From Molanna angustata (Eukaryota > Arthropoda > Insecta > Trichoptera > Molannidae), in contig OY754972.1 of the NCBI GenBank assembly GCA_963576475.1, forward strand, positions 12,786,811 to 12,850,810: a stretch of DNA of 64,000 nucleotides. Reading direction: 5' to 3'. Shown here piece after piece: positions 21,776 to 36,660 of the stretch (positions within the stretch are counted from its first letter, which is position 1; every line of letters begins with the position of its first letter). The position numbers were made by a program, and so were the translations under genes. Under the pieces are notes generated by a model that saw only the letters and a list, made by a program, of their open reading frames with translations, did not search any database and was not told where the DNA came from.

Positions 21776-22650
21776 TTTATTTATTTATACATCTTCTTGT
21801 ACATAATGCAAACAAATATAATTGTGCACTGGCGGGCTTATTGCCAATAGTCAATTTCTTCCAACCAACCAGATTACAAAGTATGACAACATTGTGTATG
21901 TATAACAGCAAATAAAAAAGAGTAAAAGAAAAAAAAAAATACATATAACACTTAAATACAATTAAAACAAAAAAAATATAATTCATAGCAAGAAAAGGGA
22001 TATGGTAAGGACAGGAGAGGAAATCGGGATAAGCTGTTCAAGGATAAATATTCCTTCTTTAGTTTTTTCTTGAAAATACTAAGTGAGTTAGATGACGCAA
22101 TATCCGGACTAAGGCTATTCCATAATCTTGCTGATTGTACTTCGAACGAAGAGCTGAGAAATTCTGTATTATGGATAGGTATGGATAGTGTTGTACGTTC
22201 AGCAGATCGGAGTGGAAGTCCATGATTGGATAAATAAGTGAATTTGCTTTTGAGGTACTGTGGCAGGTTTGGGTTCGAGAAAATATTGTACAATAGTGAC
22301 AAAATGTGTATATTGCGCCGCTGGCGTATCCTGGGCCAACAAAGAAGATTGCGGTAAGGTGATTTTCAACCCAAAGATAAATCTGATACATATATTCTGA
22401 AGACATTCAAGTTTATTGAGAATAATAGCATAGATCGGCATAATCAAGCAATGGAAGAAGAAGTGATTGAGCTAGAGTTATTTTACAACGGATTGGAAGG
22501 AAATTTTTAAGTTTATTAAGTGAATGTAGGGCAAAGTAAATAGATTTACTAACATGCGATACCTGTTCATGCCACGAAAGGTCATCATCGATGAAGATTT
22601 CAAGATCTTTTACAACCCTGGTATAAGAAATGCATTGATAATGCATTTAT
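21776..22650 (-). pseudogene. CR1/Jockey-group LINE, C-terminal part and 3' UTR
   Basis: Antisense translation runs through three frames: first L-E-I-F-I-D-D-D-L-S-W-H-E-Q-V with L-L-P-L-L-D-Y-A-D (22413-22646), then a thumb-like stretch beginning K-L-E-C-L-Q-N (22199-22447), then S-F-E-V-Q-S-A-R-L-W-N-S-L-S-P-D-I (21952-22302). That order is the post-polymerase region of CR1/Jockey-type ORF2. Two frameshifts break it. The 3' UTR carries GCACTGGCGGGCTTATTGCC (antisense sense as written on plus) and an (AAAT)n tail at 21768-21788. Confidence 0.8.
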
Positions 22651-23046
22651 TCGATAGTTAATTTATTTATATGGATTTGAATTAACATAAAAGAAACACG
22701 CTATCGATATTTCAAGTCAGCTATTTACAAAATCTACCTTGTGAAGACCGCAGTGTCGTCACGAGCCTAAAAAATATACTGCTTCAACTGATTGAAATAG
22801 AGGCTACATTTTGGTCCTTTTTGTAAATACGCGTCAAGTCACAATTGCTTATGACAGCAGCGAATGCGATGCAGAGGGAATTCCCCTATTCGCACAAAGT
22901 TGGCTCGATCATTTGATATCGGGTGGAAGGCCAAAAATTTAATTTGAAAAAAATGTATAAGTTCGTCTCTTTCACAGACATTTGGTGTTAGAGTAAAAGA
23001 GAAAGTACGTCTGCAGTGTGTCTGAATTTTTATTGTTGTATTATCT

Positions 23047-24285
23047 ACATACATACATACCATCACGCCATGTCCCTCACGGGTTAGGCAGAGAGAACCG
23101 AACGCCACATTTTTCTATCTTGACACACATTCATCGCCTCATCAACATTCATACATCGTCTTATACATGTTCGTCTGTTGTTCATGCTTCTTACATTTCC
23201 ATCTTTCAAAATATCGTTTACATGGTCGTGCTATCCTTTTCTTGGGCGCCCGCGACCTCTTATTCCGTTCCTGTCAGCTTTGTATATTTTCTTCGTCAGG
23301 CGTTCTTCGTTCATTCTCCCCAAGTGGCCAAACCATCTCAATGTGTTAACTTTCATTCTGTTAATTACATCTTTCTTTATCTTACATTCTTTCCTTGTAT
23401 CTTCATTCCGAACTCTATCATACATCGTTCTGTTACAAATTCTTCTAAGCGATCTCATTTCAACTGCATTTATTCTGCTTTCGTGCGACTTCTGCCATGT
23501 CCAGGTCTCACTTGCATACGTCAGGGTTGGCACTACGATTGCATTATGAATGGCAACTTTAGCGTCTCTTGATATGTTGCGATCATTCATAACTGGTCTA
23601 AGTGCTCCATTCACTCTGTTTCCTGCCATAACTCTTCTTTCAATATCCTTATCAGGCCGTCCATTCCGTTGGAACATACTACCCAGATAGACATACTCGT
23701 CGACTTGTTCAAGCCATTCATTCTCTACTTTTATTTGACACACTGTTCTGCTTTCACTCTTTTCAAAGACCATTACCTTTGATTTGCTGGCATTCATTTT
23801 AAGTCCGTTTTCTATGCATCCTTCATATACCATACTTACAAGATACTGTAACTCTTCCATACTTTCTGCTAACAATACTTTGTCGTCTGCATACATCAGA
23901 TCACGTACTGTTACAGTACTCAGTTTCAGACCCTTACTTTCATACTTAAGGGCTCTTATGCAGAAATCAATGTAGAGATTAAAGAGCCAAGGGGACAACA
24001 CGCACCCCTGTCTAACGCCATTATTTATAGAGAACCAAGTTGTTGTTGTGTCGTTAACACGAACACATGCTTTGCTGTTCTCATATAATGAAGTGATTGC
24101 ACGTATCAGCTTACTCTTCACTCCGTACATCGATAGTATATTATCATAGGCCTTTTCAAGGTCTATAAAGGCGCAGAAAAGTTTTTGGTTTTTACCCAAA
24201 ACCTTTTCTGTGACCATACGTAAAGAAAAAATTTGGTCTATACATCCTCTGCCACCAACAAAAGCCCCTTGAGCATCCCATATTA
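23047..24285 (-). pseudogene. RTE-like non-LTR retrotransposon, 5'-truncated, almost intact ORF
   Basis: The longest coding remnant in the window. From a start-like Met at 24217 the antisense frame runs 328 codons, and it is open further upstream to the truncation point (G-G-R-G-C-I-D-Q-I-F-S-L-R precedes). Reverse transcriptase motifs are present: FIDLEKAYD at residues 17-25, GVRQGCVLSP at 67-76, and catalytic YADD at 109-112, followed by K-S-K-V-M-V-F and the RTE C-terminal block (Y-A-S-E-T-W-T-W, L-R-W-F-G-H, G-R-G-R-P-R-K). The frame stops at a TAG at 23231, where the sibling at 12.8 kb has Trp, and is otherwise readable past it. The 3' tail is (ATGT)n. An 11-bp direct repeat TTGTATTATCT flanks the copy (23036-23046 and 24286-24296). 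The endonuclease domain is absent because of truncation. Confidence 0.93.
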
Positions 24286-24596
24286 TTGTATTATCTCTTT
24301 CTCACTAATGTATTACGTCATTCCTTAATCTTTCTTGATGATGAAAGACTTCCTTAAACTGTACTTACTATTTTTTGTAGAGCGTTTTATTCTCATATAA
24401 CGTGTCTCTATATAAAATGTCATTGTTTGAAGGCAAATTTTCTCAGTCTGTTTTAAAGTGAATATCGTATCTTCGATTGATAGCTAGAGTACCTTTTGAA
24501 ACAGTTTTATAGATAGGTACTTCTATATATTTTTCAGCATTTTCTTATTATTTGTTACATTTTGAGTATTTTTCGTTTTAGTCACTTCTGTTATTA

Positions 24597-24905
24597 TTAA
24601 GGGCTTTTATGGACAACGAAAATAAAGGTTCTAAGGTCAATCACTGGAAAAACTCTACGATATCGTGTTCGCCATGTTGAAATAAGGAAAACATGTGGAA
24701 TAGATGATATAGTTCGGTGGAGTAGATCCAGAAGAAGATATTGGAGGGCCGGGATGGACAGTGATAGACTTCCCCTCCCCTCTGGAAATCCCCTCTGGCC
24801 GTTGCCTGCCCGGAAGACCACCTAAGAGATGGAAGGATAGTTGGACTTCGTCATCCCAGGAGGCATAGTTTCTAAAGAACAGACCAACTAGGTCTAATAA
24901 ACAAA
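24597..24905 (+). pseudogene. RTE-like LINE 3' fragment
   Basis: Sense frame reads K-I-K-V-L-R-S-I-T-G-K-T-L then V-E-I-R-K-T-C-G-I-D-D-I-V-R-W-S-R-S-R-R-R-Y-W-R and M-D-S-D-R-L-P. It is the same family as 14343-15660 on the opposite strand. Ends in AAAGAAGAAGAAT. Frameshifted after the D-R-L block. Confidence 0.75.
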
Positions 24906-25352
24906 GAAGAAGAATATTTTTGTGTTGTTGCTTTCAGTTCTTTTGATTTTGAGCATTTCATATGAGGAAGGAATATATTGGAATGAGTCACGTCCACGTG
25001 CAAAGGATATTGTTTTGAACATATATTTTGCAAGTTTGATCCAGAAAAATAAAATTTTGTCCTGAATCATGTTGAGATATCGTTTTTTTACACAAATTTC
25101 ACCAGTTTGATTATTGTCAGATACGTTGTGAGTTTCTGTACAAATTGTCAAAGGCCAAGAAATGTCTTGACGATCCCACAGTTTTGTATGACAACATATC
25201 TCCAATATTTTGACATGTTGACGAACAGGTACACGGTGCCGTCGGAAATGTTAGCCAAGACAAAACTAGATTTATACCGAAATGTCACTTTGCGTGTGAC
25301 GCAATATGAAAAAGTGAATTCGTGAGAGCACAAAACAATAATAATAATAAAC

Positions 25353-25553
25353 ATTGCTCCCTCTTCCTCATGTCAGTTTTGTCAATGTCCGGACCAAACT
25401 TCGGATCACATCCTTTGGGAGTGTTCCCACCCAATCGTGTCCTCTTACAGATCGGAGCTCCTCGTTGCTGTCCGTGGGCCTCTTCAAGGTCCCATCGGTC
25501 AAGCGGACTTAGTGATCTCGAAGAACAATTATAAAGCCTTCAAACGATTTTGA
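25353..25553 (+). pseudogene. RNase-H-class LINE (R1/LOA-like) C-terminal tail
   Basis: 67 codons including the stop: a Cys/His cluster C-Q-F-C-Q-C-P-D-Q-T-S-D-H-I-L-W-E-C, then Y-R-S-E-L-L, G-P, A-D-L-V and F-K-R-F before TGA. This order (zinc knuckle, then the DLV..N..F..F ending) is what follows the RNase H domain in R1/LOA-type elements. Nothing upstream is recognisable in frame. It is the only element of this class I see here. Confidence 0.65.
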
Positions 25554-25787
25554 CATAGATACGGTGCGTTATTATCCGAAGATTCGAAAGTTATAGGCGA
25601 ACATTATTATTTTAGCTTTAAATGAATGCGTTTCTAATGTTTATTGCATGATAAAGGAGCAACGACTCTGTCCAAAGTCTCTCCTTCTTTTTCTCGTTGC
25701 TATGATTGTTTTATTTTCAGTTGCATTTTAGTTGCCATATATGTAATATATACATACCTACGATATTATTTCTGCGTCCTTCAAACA

Positions 25788-25948
25788 CCGTTCCCACTTG
25801 TCGTGTGTTAGATCCGACAAAATGTCGGATGATCTAGTGGAAATACATTTTAAATGTAGCTGTTCACACTTACACGATAACGACAAGTGTTGACATCACT
25901 AGATCACCCGACATTTTGTCGGACCTAACACACGACAAGTGGGAACGG
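25788..25948. mobile_element. Foldback MITE, 161 bp
   Basis: Arms of about 52 bp: left from CCGTTCCCACTTGTCGTG to GATGATCTAGTG; right from CACTAGATCACCCGAC to CGACAAGTGGGAACGG. Inside each arm CCGACAAAATGTCGG is itself palindromic. No clear target duplication. Non-coding. Confidence 0.85.
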
Positions 25949-26029
25949 AGTCTCAGTCGTCTTGTTCATTTCCTCATCGTTATGATCAGTTCATTTTATT
26001 TATTTTTTCTCTAAGTGTCCTAAACCGGT

Positions 26030-27857
<1,828 letters not shown>

Positions 27858-28388
27858 CTTTATAACTTATTTATTTATGGCGAGGTTTGAAGAAGAAGTC
27901 TTAAAGAAAGTAATACTCAAACCAAAGAAATGGCTAAGATATGTGGATGACACATTCGTAGTATGGTCTCACGGAGAAGAAGAATTAAATAATTTTTTGA
28001 ACACTATTAACAGCATTCATAAAGATATAAAGTTTACAATGGAGAAGGAAAATAACAGACAAATACCTTTCTTAGACGTTTTAGTGTTAAAAAAAGCAAA
28101 CGGTACACTGGGGCACACAGTATATAGAAAGCACACACACACCGATAGATACCTACACGCAACGTCCAATCATCACCCCGCACAAACATGCTCAGTCGCA
28201 AAAACACTAATAACAAGATCAAAAAGAATTGCAGACCACGAGCATAAAAAACAAGAATTAGAATACACGAAAAATGCTCTACGTTGTAATGGTTTCTCAG
28301 ACTATATAATAAACAAAGCATTAAAGAGTCCAAAAACAGTGAAAGAAAAATCCAATGAAACACCATTATCAACAGCCCGACTACCATA
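27858..28388 (+). pseudogene. Penelope-like reverse transcriptase, C-terminal part
   Basis: Truncated in the palm at a segment I-T-Y-L-F-M-A-R-F-E-E-E, equivalent to the usual 'ANLFM..FE' block. It continues through W-L-R-Y-V-D-D-T-F-V-V-W (catalytic YVDD at 27940-27951), the F-L-N-T-I-N-S-I-H block, I-P-F-L-D-V-L-V and the thumb with T-S-N-H-H-P. Motif order and wording fit the Penelope/Poseidon group. The frame is open to 28388, where a TIR element interrupts it in the linker before the endonuclease. No frameshift occurs up to that point. The N-terminal fingers and half of the palm are missing, so the copy is dead. Confidence 0.95.
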
Positions 28389-30564
28389 CCCATATAACCA
28401 TTTTCGGTCGCCGTTCCTACACAAAGTCGACACAAATGTGTAGACACGATGTATTCTAGTAACATATTCTGGTCGCAAAGTAGACACTGTTCCTACACTA
28501 CGACCGAAAATGGGGAACAGTAGACACAGTAACATTTCGGTCACAATGTTCCGTAACCGTGTGTACACATTGTTACCACTTTGCGACTACTTTTAGCTCC
28601 GCCCCTCGTCGTTCACTAGTTAGTTTGACATCTTTTCGTGAGTGATAAAATCTATGGATAAAATATTAAAAAACAATATAACCCCGCCATTACAGTTTGT
28701 CAATATAAGTACATATATATTATTAATATTGAATATCATGACATATTTAACTAGATTTTTAGTGGAAAAAGAAATTTACTGTGTAATTCGTTCAAATATG
28801 TTGAATTTAACCAACGCGCCATCATATTATCGTAATTTAAACAATAATATCGAAATGTACGAATTATTTTTATTCAATAAGTCATACATTTTTATAACTA
28901 AAATGTTTCTGTTTGATAGAATAATCAATTATAATTATAATAATATAGTTATATGAGTAAAAATAACCATAATATGGGTGAATAATGGGAAAAAATATTT
29001 TCATCTGACATTAACCAAATTTTCAAAATGGATTCACATATTTTTCTCGTTTACAGTTATTCTCAAACTTTCAAAACAAAAGGCAGCATGCTCTTTTCAT
29101 CATTTTAACAAAAGAGGGTTCATCGAAGCTTATATCGCTTATACCCAGCACCTGAATCGTAGAAGATATCCTCTTTTGGCCAAGAATAAAAAAAAACAGT
29201 GATCTCGAAGCACTGAGAAGAGATGACACTAGTGTACCTTCCGGGAATTGGAGAAAAATAAAGTACAAAAATCAAAGCACACGGTGTTATATCATTTGTG
29301 TTAGGTATTTTTTTATGTGAAAAGAATTTTTTGTTTAGTTTTTCCGTTTTTATAAGCAAATTGTCTTGAAAATATTGATAATATTTTATTGTATTGAAAA
29401 TAAAAATAAATGTTCAAAATATTGATGTTTAATTAACTAAATTATTTATATTAAAATAAAAAATTTAAGCAAATTGTTGAATGTATAAAAAATATATTTG
29501 AACAGTGTCCATCAATGCTCCATAGTGCCGGGAAGCGGCCGCGCGTCATAAGTCTGGTGTGCACGCGCCAGTGCTGTGTTGCTACGCGTTATCGCTGCAT
29601 ATTTTTTTTATATAAAATTGTTTTTACATTGAGAACGTTTGAACACTACGAGACCTACGACTCAATAATAATAGGTTTATTTTCTTCACAAAAAGACTTA
29701 AAGGAAAACAAATATCTCCTATAAAGAATAATTAAAAAATGTATAACTATTATATTAAAATAAAGTATGAAAAAATATTCATGTTACCATGTTAAGTGTT
29801 CCGCTAATTTATATTTGTCAAATTAACAAACAAATATTCCTGTTTAAGATAGACGATCATTTGCACATTTATTTATTTACTTCAAGCATATTTGATATAT
29901 GACATGACATATAGATGAAAAAGCTTTCTATCACGCCAGAGAAAATCATGACACGACACGTCAGTAAGCAATACGATTAAATGAACTAAATTAATTAATT
30001 GTGAAATTATAAAAAGCTTATATGTATAACATAGTTTGAGAAGGTGAAAATGAAATATTTAAATAAGTATCTTAAAAATACTTAATTGGAGTTGATTAAC
30101 TTTTCTGTGAAAAGTCGACGAGAGACGGAATCATTTTGGTTGTTTACTCATAATGAATGCAATATTAATGACGATACGAGGCATGCTATCAAAACAGTTT
30201 GAGAATTTTTCTCTAAATTTAGCATTGTAATGTTCGCGCCTAGTGTGGTAACAATGTGGAAACAGTTACCACACATTGTGTGCAGATTTAAATATTCTGG
30301 TAACAATGTTTCCACACTGTTACCACACAGTTACTACACTTTTTCCAAAAGTGTACACTAGTCACAAACTAGTCGCAAACTAGTCACAAAGTGTATACAA
30401 TGAAAGTGTACACAAATGTGTAGACTTTGTGTCTACACAGTATCGACAAAAAGTTACCGAAAGTTTTTCGGTCGCAATGTGTAGTAACTGTTACCACACT
30501 TTTTAGTAACTGCGACTACTTGTGACTACTTTGAAAATTCTGCGACCGGAATTGGCTGTATGGG
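28389..30564. mobile_element. Unclassified 2.18-kb TIR element inserted in the PLE
   Basis: Terminal inverted repeats of 23 bp match at 19 positions (left CCCATATAACCATTTTC.., right read inward CCCATACAGCCAATTCC.., both then CGGTCGC). The flanking triplet ATA at 28386-28388 and 30565-30567 is a candidate 3-bp target duplication. Excising the element with one ATA would put the two PLE parts in a single frame at the expected linker. Subterminal zones are dense in GTAACAATGT, ACTAGTCACAAA and CGACCGAAAATGG words in both orientations. The interior (28640-30230) is AT-rich; its short open frames (for example 28642-28956 and 28978-29202) match no transposase I know. It is non-autonomous or of an unfamiliar superfamily. 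Confidence 0.85.
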
Positions 30565-31156
30565 ATATATCAAAGGCGTCACCGATAAAATCAGCCGTCT
30601 ATTAAACAAAAATAACATACGTACCGTTTTCAGCACAACAAATAAAATATCAACCTTTCTAAGAAACCCGAAAGACATCATTCCACTTGAAGCTCATGGA
30701 GTATATGAAATACCGTGCGGATCGTGCAATAAGACTTATGTAGGAAGAACCAATCGAAAAGTTGAAGCACGAATAGCGGAGCACAGAGTCGACATGAGAA
30801 ACAAAAAACTTACATCCTCACTTGTACAACACTCGCTCACAGAAGGACATACAATAGATTTTGACCATTCAAAAATAATAGCAAGTTTAAACAGTGAACC
30901 TCTCAGAATTTACAGGGAAGCTATAGAAATATATAAGAGAAGGGATATAATGAACAATCGGGACGACGGAGTTCGTTTGCCTAGTACCTGGAAGAACATT
31001 TTATATGACAAACAATACAATAATAATATTAATAATACCATAGCGAAAATAACCCCAAAACACAACAATAATAATATTAATGTCACAACTAAAATTAACA
31101 ATAAATCACAACACAAAAATAATGATAAAATATTATTACCAACGAACACGACAGCA

Positions 31157-32218
<1,062 letters not shown>

Positions 32219-32532
32219 ACTAACCATCATAATATTATATTGCTTGGGAGCATTCCGTTTTTTTATTCCATTAAGGCGGGTATTGGTTGGTAAGGTAGGT
32301 ATCTATAATATAACAATATGTAACGACTTGTTATGAATAATGTCCGACCCGCATCTTCTGCGTTATGTGGTCAGACCCAACAATGGTTAATTTGTTTTGG
32401 CGGGAAAAGTGAAACTGTAAGTGAATACACTGCATCATGACATGTTGTTTTGAATGAAGTATTTTGCTCTCCGCTGTCTCGTTTATTGATCGAATGAATA
32501 TTAAGGTGCGTTCACATTATGTAACTTTAATA
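32219..32532. other. Gene-free stretch
   Basis: No coding signal or repeat recognised. Confidence 0.4.
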
Positions 32533-33565
32533 CTAGTTGCATGTAACACATGAGATCCAACTGTCGATAGCAATTGTATGTATAGTTGAAAAATAAGTAC
32601 CAAACTATAAACCCATAAATACAAATTATTGAATATTCCAACTCTCCATTTGTCAAGAGAACTTCGTTCTCTTAACATATCGACAAATTTTCAGGCCAGG
32701 ATACGCGAGATTTGTATGCACAGTCTACATTTTTCACGGTTAGAGGCTTCACCAACACCAACTTAGAGGCTTCGGAGCATATTATGTTTCATATACGGAT
32801 TTACTCAGAATTCGGAGTAGAACATTTCGTGTGTCTGTGTGCCCCCCCCCCACCCCTTATAAATTTACAGAGCGCAAATTTCAGAATATATCGTCCTTCT
32901 CCTGACTAACAGTCGTATCTGACATTTTTTGCAAAATCGAGTTAGGACCACCAATGTGTAGGTACTTACCTATATGTTGTACGCATGTTCTCACTAAAGG
33001 TCTCGACTGTATCACCTCCCGTTAACTTGGAATAACTTAGTGATTTGTTGTCTACGAATTACTGAAAATAAAATATCACTAATAGACCTATGTGCAAATA
33101 CGATTCTAATATATATAAGAATGATTCATATATAGAAGAATACAAATAAAATATTTAAATGTATTTACACCGTGTCACCGTGTGCTGGGAGAGATTAAAA
33201 ATTGCACGCGCAAAACACTAAAAACGCTCTCCTGAACAATTTGCATTTTGCCAGTTACGACCTTTAGTCAGGAGAGCGACGATATAAATAGTTATTGGCC
33301 TACAAAATATTTATACTCAGAATTTTTAATTTTGTTTCAGTCAGGAGTTTTCAACATTTGAATTTTATTTTATTTTTCCATTTATCACCTGAAGATTGGT
33401 ATGAATATAGACAAATGCAAAATCTCTCTTTATCAAAAAAAATTCCAGAGATTCTCATAAATTTATCATAAAAACATATTTTTATTAAGAAAAAATATTT
33501 TTTTATGATAAATTTATGTGTTTAACTTCCTATATTACCAAAGGTTTTAAAAACATCGATAAACA
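32533..33565. mobile_element. Helitron-like family H, two head-to-head pieces (copy D)
   Basis: 32533-32637 is the 3' terminal 100 bp on the minus strand (CTAG, hairpin, subterminal repeat). From 32639 a plus-strand piece starts with a mutated 5' end, TCCAACTCTCCATTTG, and follows the family through the AT-rich core to about 33565. It is interrupted at 32887-33286. The two family ends face each other only a few bases apart, either two insertions or an internal inversion. Confidence 0.75.
32887..33286. mobile_element. 400-bp TIR element nested in family H
   Basis: Left end TATATCGTCCTTCTCCTGAC and right end read inward TATATCGTCGCTCTCCTGAC are inverted repeats that continue with similarity for about 20 bp more. 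It splits family-H sequence that is contiguous in the copy at 50 kb (CAGAATATATAAAAACTTAC). Non-coding. Confidence 0.8.
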
Positions 33566-34360
33566 CCGCGTAATATAAAAAAGTTTTTTTTTTTTAAACT
33601 TTATTATATAGATACTTTTGCGATTAGTATGTAATTGGTCTTATATTTGTACATCTTTTTTTGCTATAATTTTTAATTTGACTAATCCATATAAATAAAT
33701 TATTCAATCTAAGGTAGACAAAAAATTTAAATGCCTGAACCGAATTGGATGTCAATGATTTCTAACGTACCTACATACGGATAACAATGTAATATAGGTA
33801 TATGGATACGAGTATAAGTACCTATTCATACATATAAATAAGTAACAAGTGCCCACCTATACGATCTGTATAAGTATACGACGATATCAAAATTTGACGC
33901 TCAGGTATAATAAGATGGATAGATACGGTAATGGGTAAGGTAAGAATGTGCCCCTTTCCTAGTTCGTTGAATCTTCTTTCGTTGGAAAATAGGTGGTACC
34001 CACGTTAACGATAATGGTGACAATAATGTATGTCTAATATGACGATAATGACGTAACAAACTAACGACCCATCACGAGGATGATGACACCCTACAACTGT
34101 ATTGCGTAATTCGAGAAATCGCATGGAAAAGATACTTAAAAAATGACGTAAATAATATTTAGGTATTAATTATTGAATCAGAATAATTGATTAATATTTA
34201 ATAAGATTGTGCGTGTTTAAATCTATAGAATTTTTTCGTTCTTTTAAAGAACGATGTAATAGATGATTAACTTTTAAATAAAAGATTTATATACTCAAAA
34301 CAAATTTATTATAGTTTCACTTAACTTTCAATATATAAAATCGACATTTCTAGATGTTTA
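33566..34360. other. Gene-free AT-rich stretch
   Basis: No coding signal, no recognised repeat. Confidence 0.4.
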
Positions 34361-34389
34361 ACGACGGTGATGAAAATTAAATACGAATA

Positions 34390-35320
34390 CGATGTTGTTT
34401 CGATAGGGGTTTTTTTTTTTTTTAACATGTCTACATAGGGGACGCCAGCTATTAGGATTTGGGTCCATTTTACTCTTCCGAAGAAGCGCACTACGTAGCG
34501 TTGGGAGGGGTTTGCAATCTAGAAATGAGTTTATTAATTCGGATTTTAAAAAGACCCGGGTTGTACGAAGATGGAAACACAGAATTCGGAAGATCGTTCC
34601 ACAGTCGGGCTGCTGTATTAATAAAGGAGTTCGAGAAGCGACTTGTTCGTATATGTTGAAGGTCCACTGTGAATGGATGCTGCGATTGAGTGAAGCGAGT
34701 GACTCTGTTGCGAGTGGGTGGAGGAGGGACCAAAGATGCAAGTTCTTCTGAGCAATTCCCGTGGTAGTATCTATAGAATAAACTTAAAATACCGACTCTG
34801 CGTCTGTGTTCTAGTGATTGCAATCCATCAGTCAGTGATGGATCATCAATCAGACGTATAGCACGCCTTTGGACAGCGTCGAGGGTATTCAGTAGGTATT
34901 GGGGGGCGCCACTCCAGAGGTGACTGCCATATTCAATAATTGGACGTATTTGCGCTTTGTAGAGTATACAGATCTGGGTCTTAGTAAAATATCTGCGCGC
35001 TCTATATAGTACGCTCAATTTTTTGGAGGCGAGTTTCACCTTAGCTTCGATGGAGCCCTTGTAGTGTTATTGGTTCGTTATAGATACTCCAAGCAAGTCG
35101 ATAGAGCTGCTGTTAGGTAGGGTGCTTCCGTTGAAAGAAACTTGCAATTCATTGGGGTTTCTCTTCGCAGAAATTAGACAGGCTTGGGTTTTTGAGACGT
35201 TAAATGAAACAAGATTACTTTCACCCCAGGTATTGATTGAGTGGAGGTAGCTATTTATTTTTTGATGAAGGTCTTTCCGGGCTTCTGATATTTCACTCTA
35301 GGCGTTGGTCGGGGAATGAG
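34390..35320 (-). pseudogene. Jockey/CR1-like LINE ORF2 C-terminal fragment
   Basis: Antisense of 34491-35039 is open for 182 codons: K-L-S-V-L-Y-R-A-R, K-A-Q-I-R-P-I-I-E-Y-G-S-H-L-W-S-G-A, L-D-A-V-Q-R-R-A-I-R-L-I, L-S-L-F-Y-R-Y-Y-H-G and, near the end, A-A-R-L-W-N-D-L-P. This is the standard post-polymerase region of insect Jockey-type elements. A further stretch upstream (35040-35310, another frame) carries F-N-V-S-K-T-Q-A-C-L-I-S and L-L-G-V-S-I, so one frameshift separates the two. The catalytic palm is missing. Confidence 0.9.
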
Positions 35321-35339
35321 GCTCGTGGAGAGATAGGTA

Positions 35340-36660
35340 GATAATCTTCGATGGTTAAAAAGTGCTGTTCCACAGATGGCTTCAGGTTCCACAAAGATTT
35401 ATTTCCTTTTACAGGACGATCCCTTCGGACGTTAAACTTTTTCTTGTTCCTCGAATCCTACTCCTGGGACTTGGGTGTCCAACTGTCCTATCTCTTTAGT
35501 AGTTTCCCTATAGGCCTGCTGCCTGATGGCATATCTTCCGCTATTACTACTCTTGTAGAGTCTGTTCTTTCTACGTGGTCTCTTCAGCATAATTTTTTTG
35601 TAATTTTTTTGGAGTTTCCGACTGGTGGTAGTTCATACGATTGTTAGAGGAGTTTTCATTTTCGTTATTCTTATAAAATTGTTTGTTCTTGTTGTATCGC
35701 CTCTTACTCAGGTTTTATATTTTTATTTTCTGCTCCTCTATCCCAATTTATCCGGGTTTGAGCTTCGTAGTCAACAGTCACTATGATCTGTGACTCTGAG
35801 TTGTCTCCTGTGGGACAACGTATGCCGCCAGTTCCCTCTAGATACTAGTCCACCATGTCGCCGGTGAAATGCCTCTTCTTCGTGGCTTTGAGGGGATACC
35901 CATCATAGTGTTGACGGAGTATGTGTTCTCTTTTCGCATGTCATAGTTTACCATCGTTGTCTACCCTTATTCAATTTTACTTATACTGGGGCAACCTTGA
36001 AGCATCCCCCGACGTACCTACTCGTTGCGAATTTTATCTAGACGAGTTACACCACGTGCCCAGCGCAACGTCTTCTTTTCAGTCGTATGCAGTTGTTGTG
36101 CGTGCTTTTTTGATGTTCTCCAATAAGTACTCTGATCCGTACAGCATTGCAGGTCTTACGACTGTTTTGTATATTTTACTCTTAGTTTGAAAAGACATAA
36201 TTTTGTCTCTTAGTACGCCAGAGAGTGATCAGAGAGATTCAGCCACGCCACATATTGACGAGGTGGTTGACATCCTCGTCCACCTGGTCATCTGTCGTCA
36301 GCGTGGATCCAAGGTATTTGTAGTGCAATACTTTGGGTAGCTTTATGTGATTATCCAGAAGTATATCCAGACTTATGGCTTCTGTTCCTCCAATGTCAGT
36401 TTTTATATCCAGACTTATGGCTTCTGTTCCTCCAATGTCAGTTTTTATAATTTAACAATGAACCATAATGCTTGTGCTTTTCCTATTGGGCCTCGCATCT
36501 TCTTTTCTATTCCGGATTGTTCTGTGCCTGTTTTGACTCCTCGTAGGTGCTCTTATATCCTCGCACTGATACTTCAGGCGTAGGCACTCCATAGAATATC
36601 TCCCCTTTGTCATCCTCTCTACTATATGATGCAGGAGACCTTTCTGCCTCATTTTATACC
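35340..36660 (-). pseudogene. RTE-like LINE fragments, rearranged
   Basis: Antisense of 36190-36480 gives a run with L-H-Y-K-Y-L-G-S-T-L-T-T-D-D and V-D-E-D-V-N, the typical segment following the RTE palm. 35340-35640 gives an R-R-P-R-R-K-N-R stretch near the 3' end. A third part (35822-35885) duplicates sequence at 7180-7255. A 42-bp perfect tandem duplication lies at 36363-36446. Many stops; order and truncation are hard to resolve by eye. Confidence 0.55.

Noticed and set aside
23018..23572. Plus-strand 184-codon open frame (and similar at 10020-10562)
   Set aside because: It is the antisense shadow of the RTE reverse transcriptase on the minus strand.
28642..29359. Transposase of the 2.18-kb TIR element
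   Set aside because: Open frames are short, AT-driven, overlap on both strands and show no DDE-like or zinc-finger pattern.
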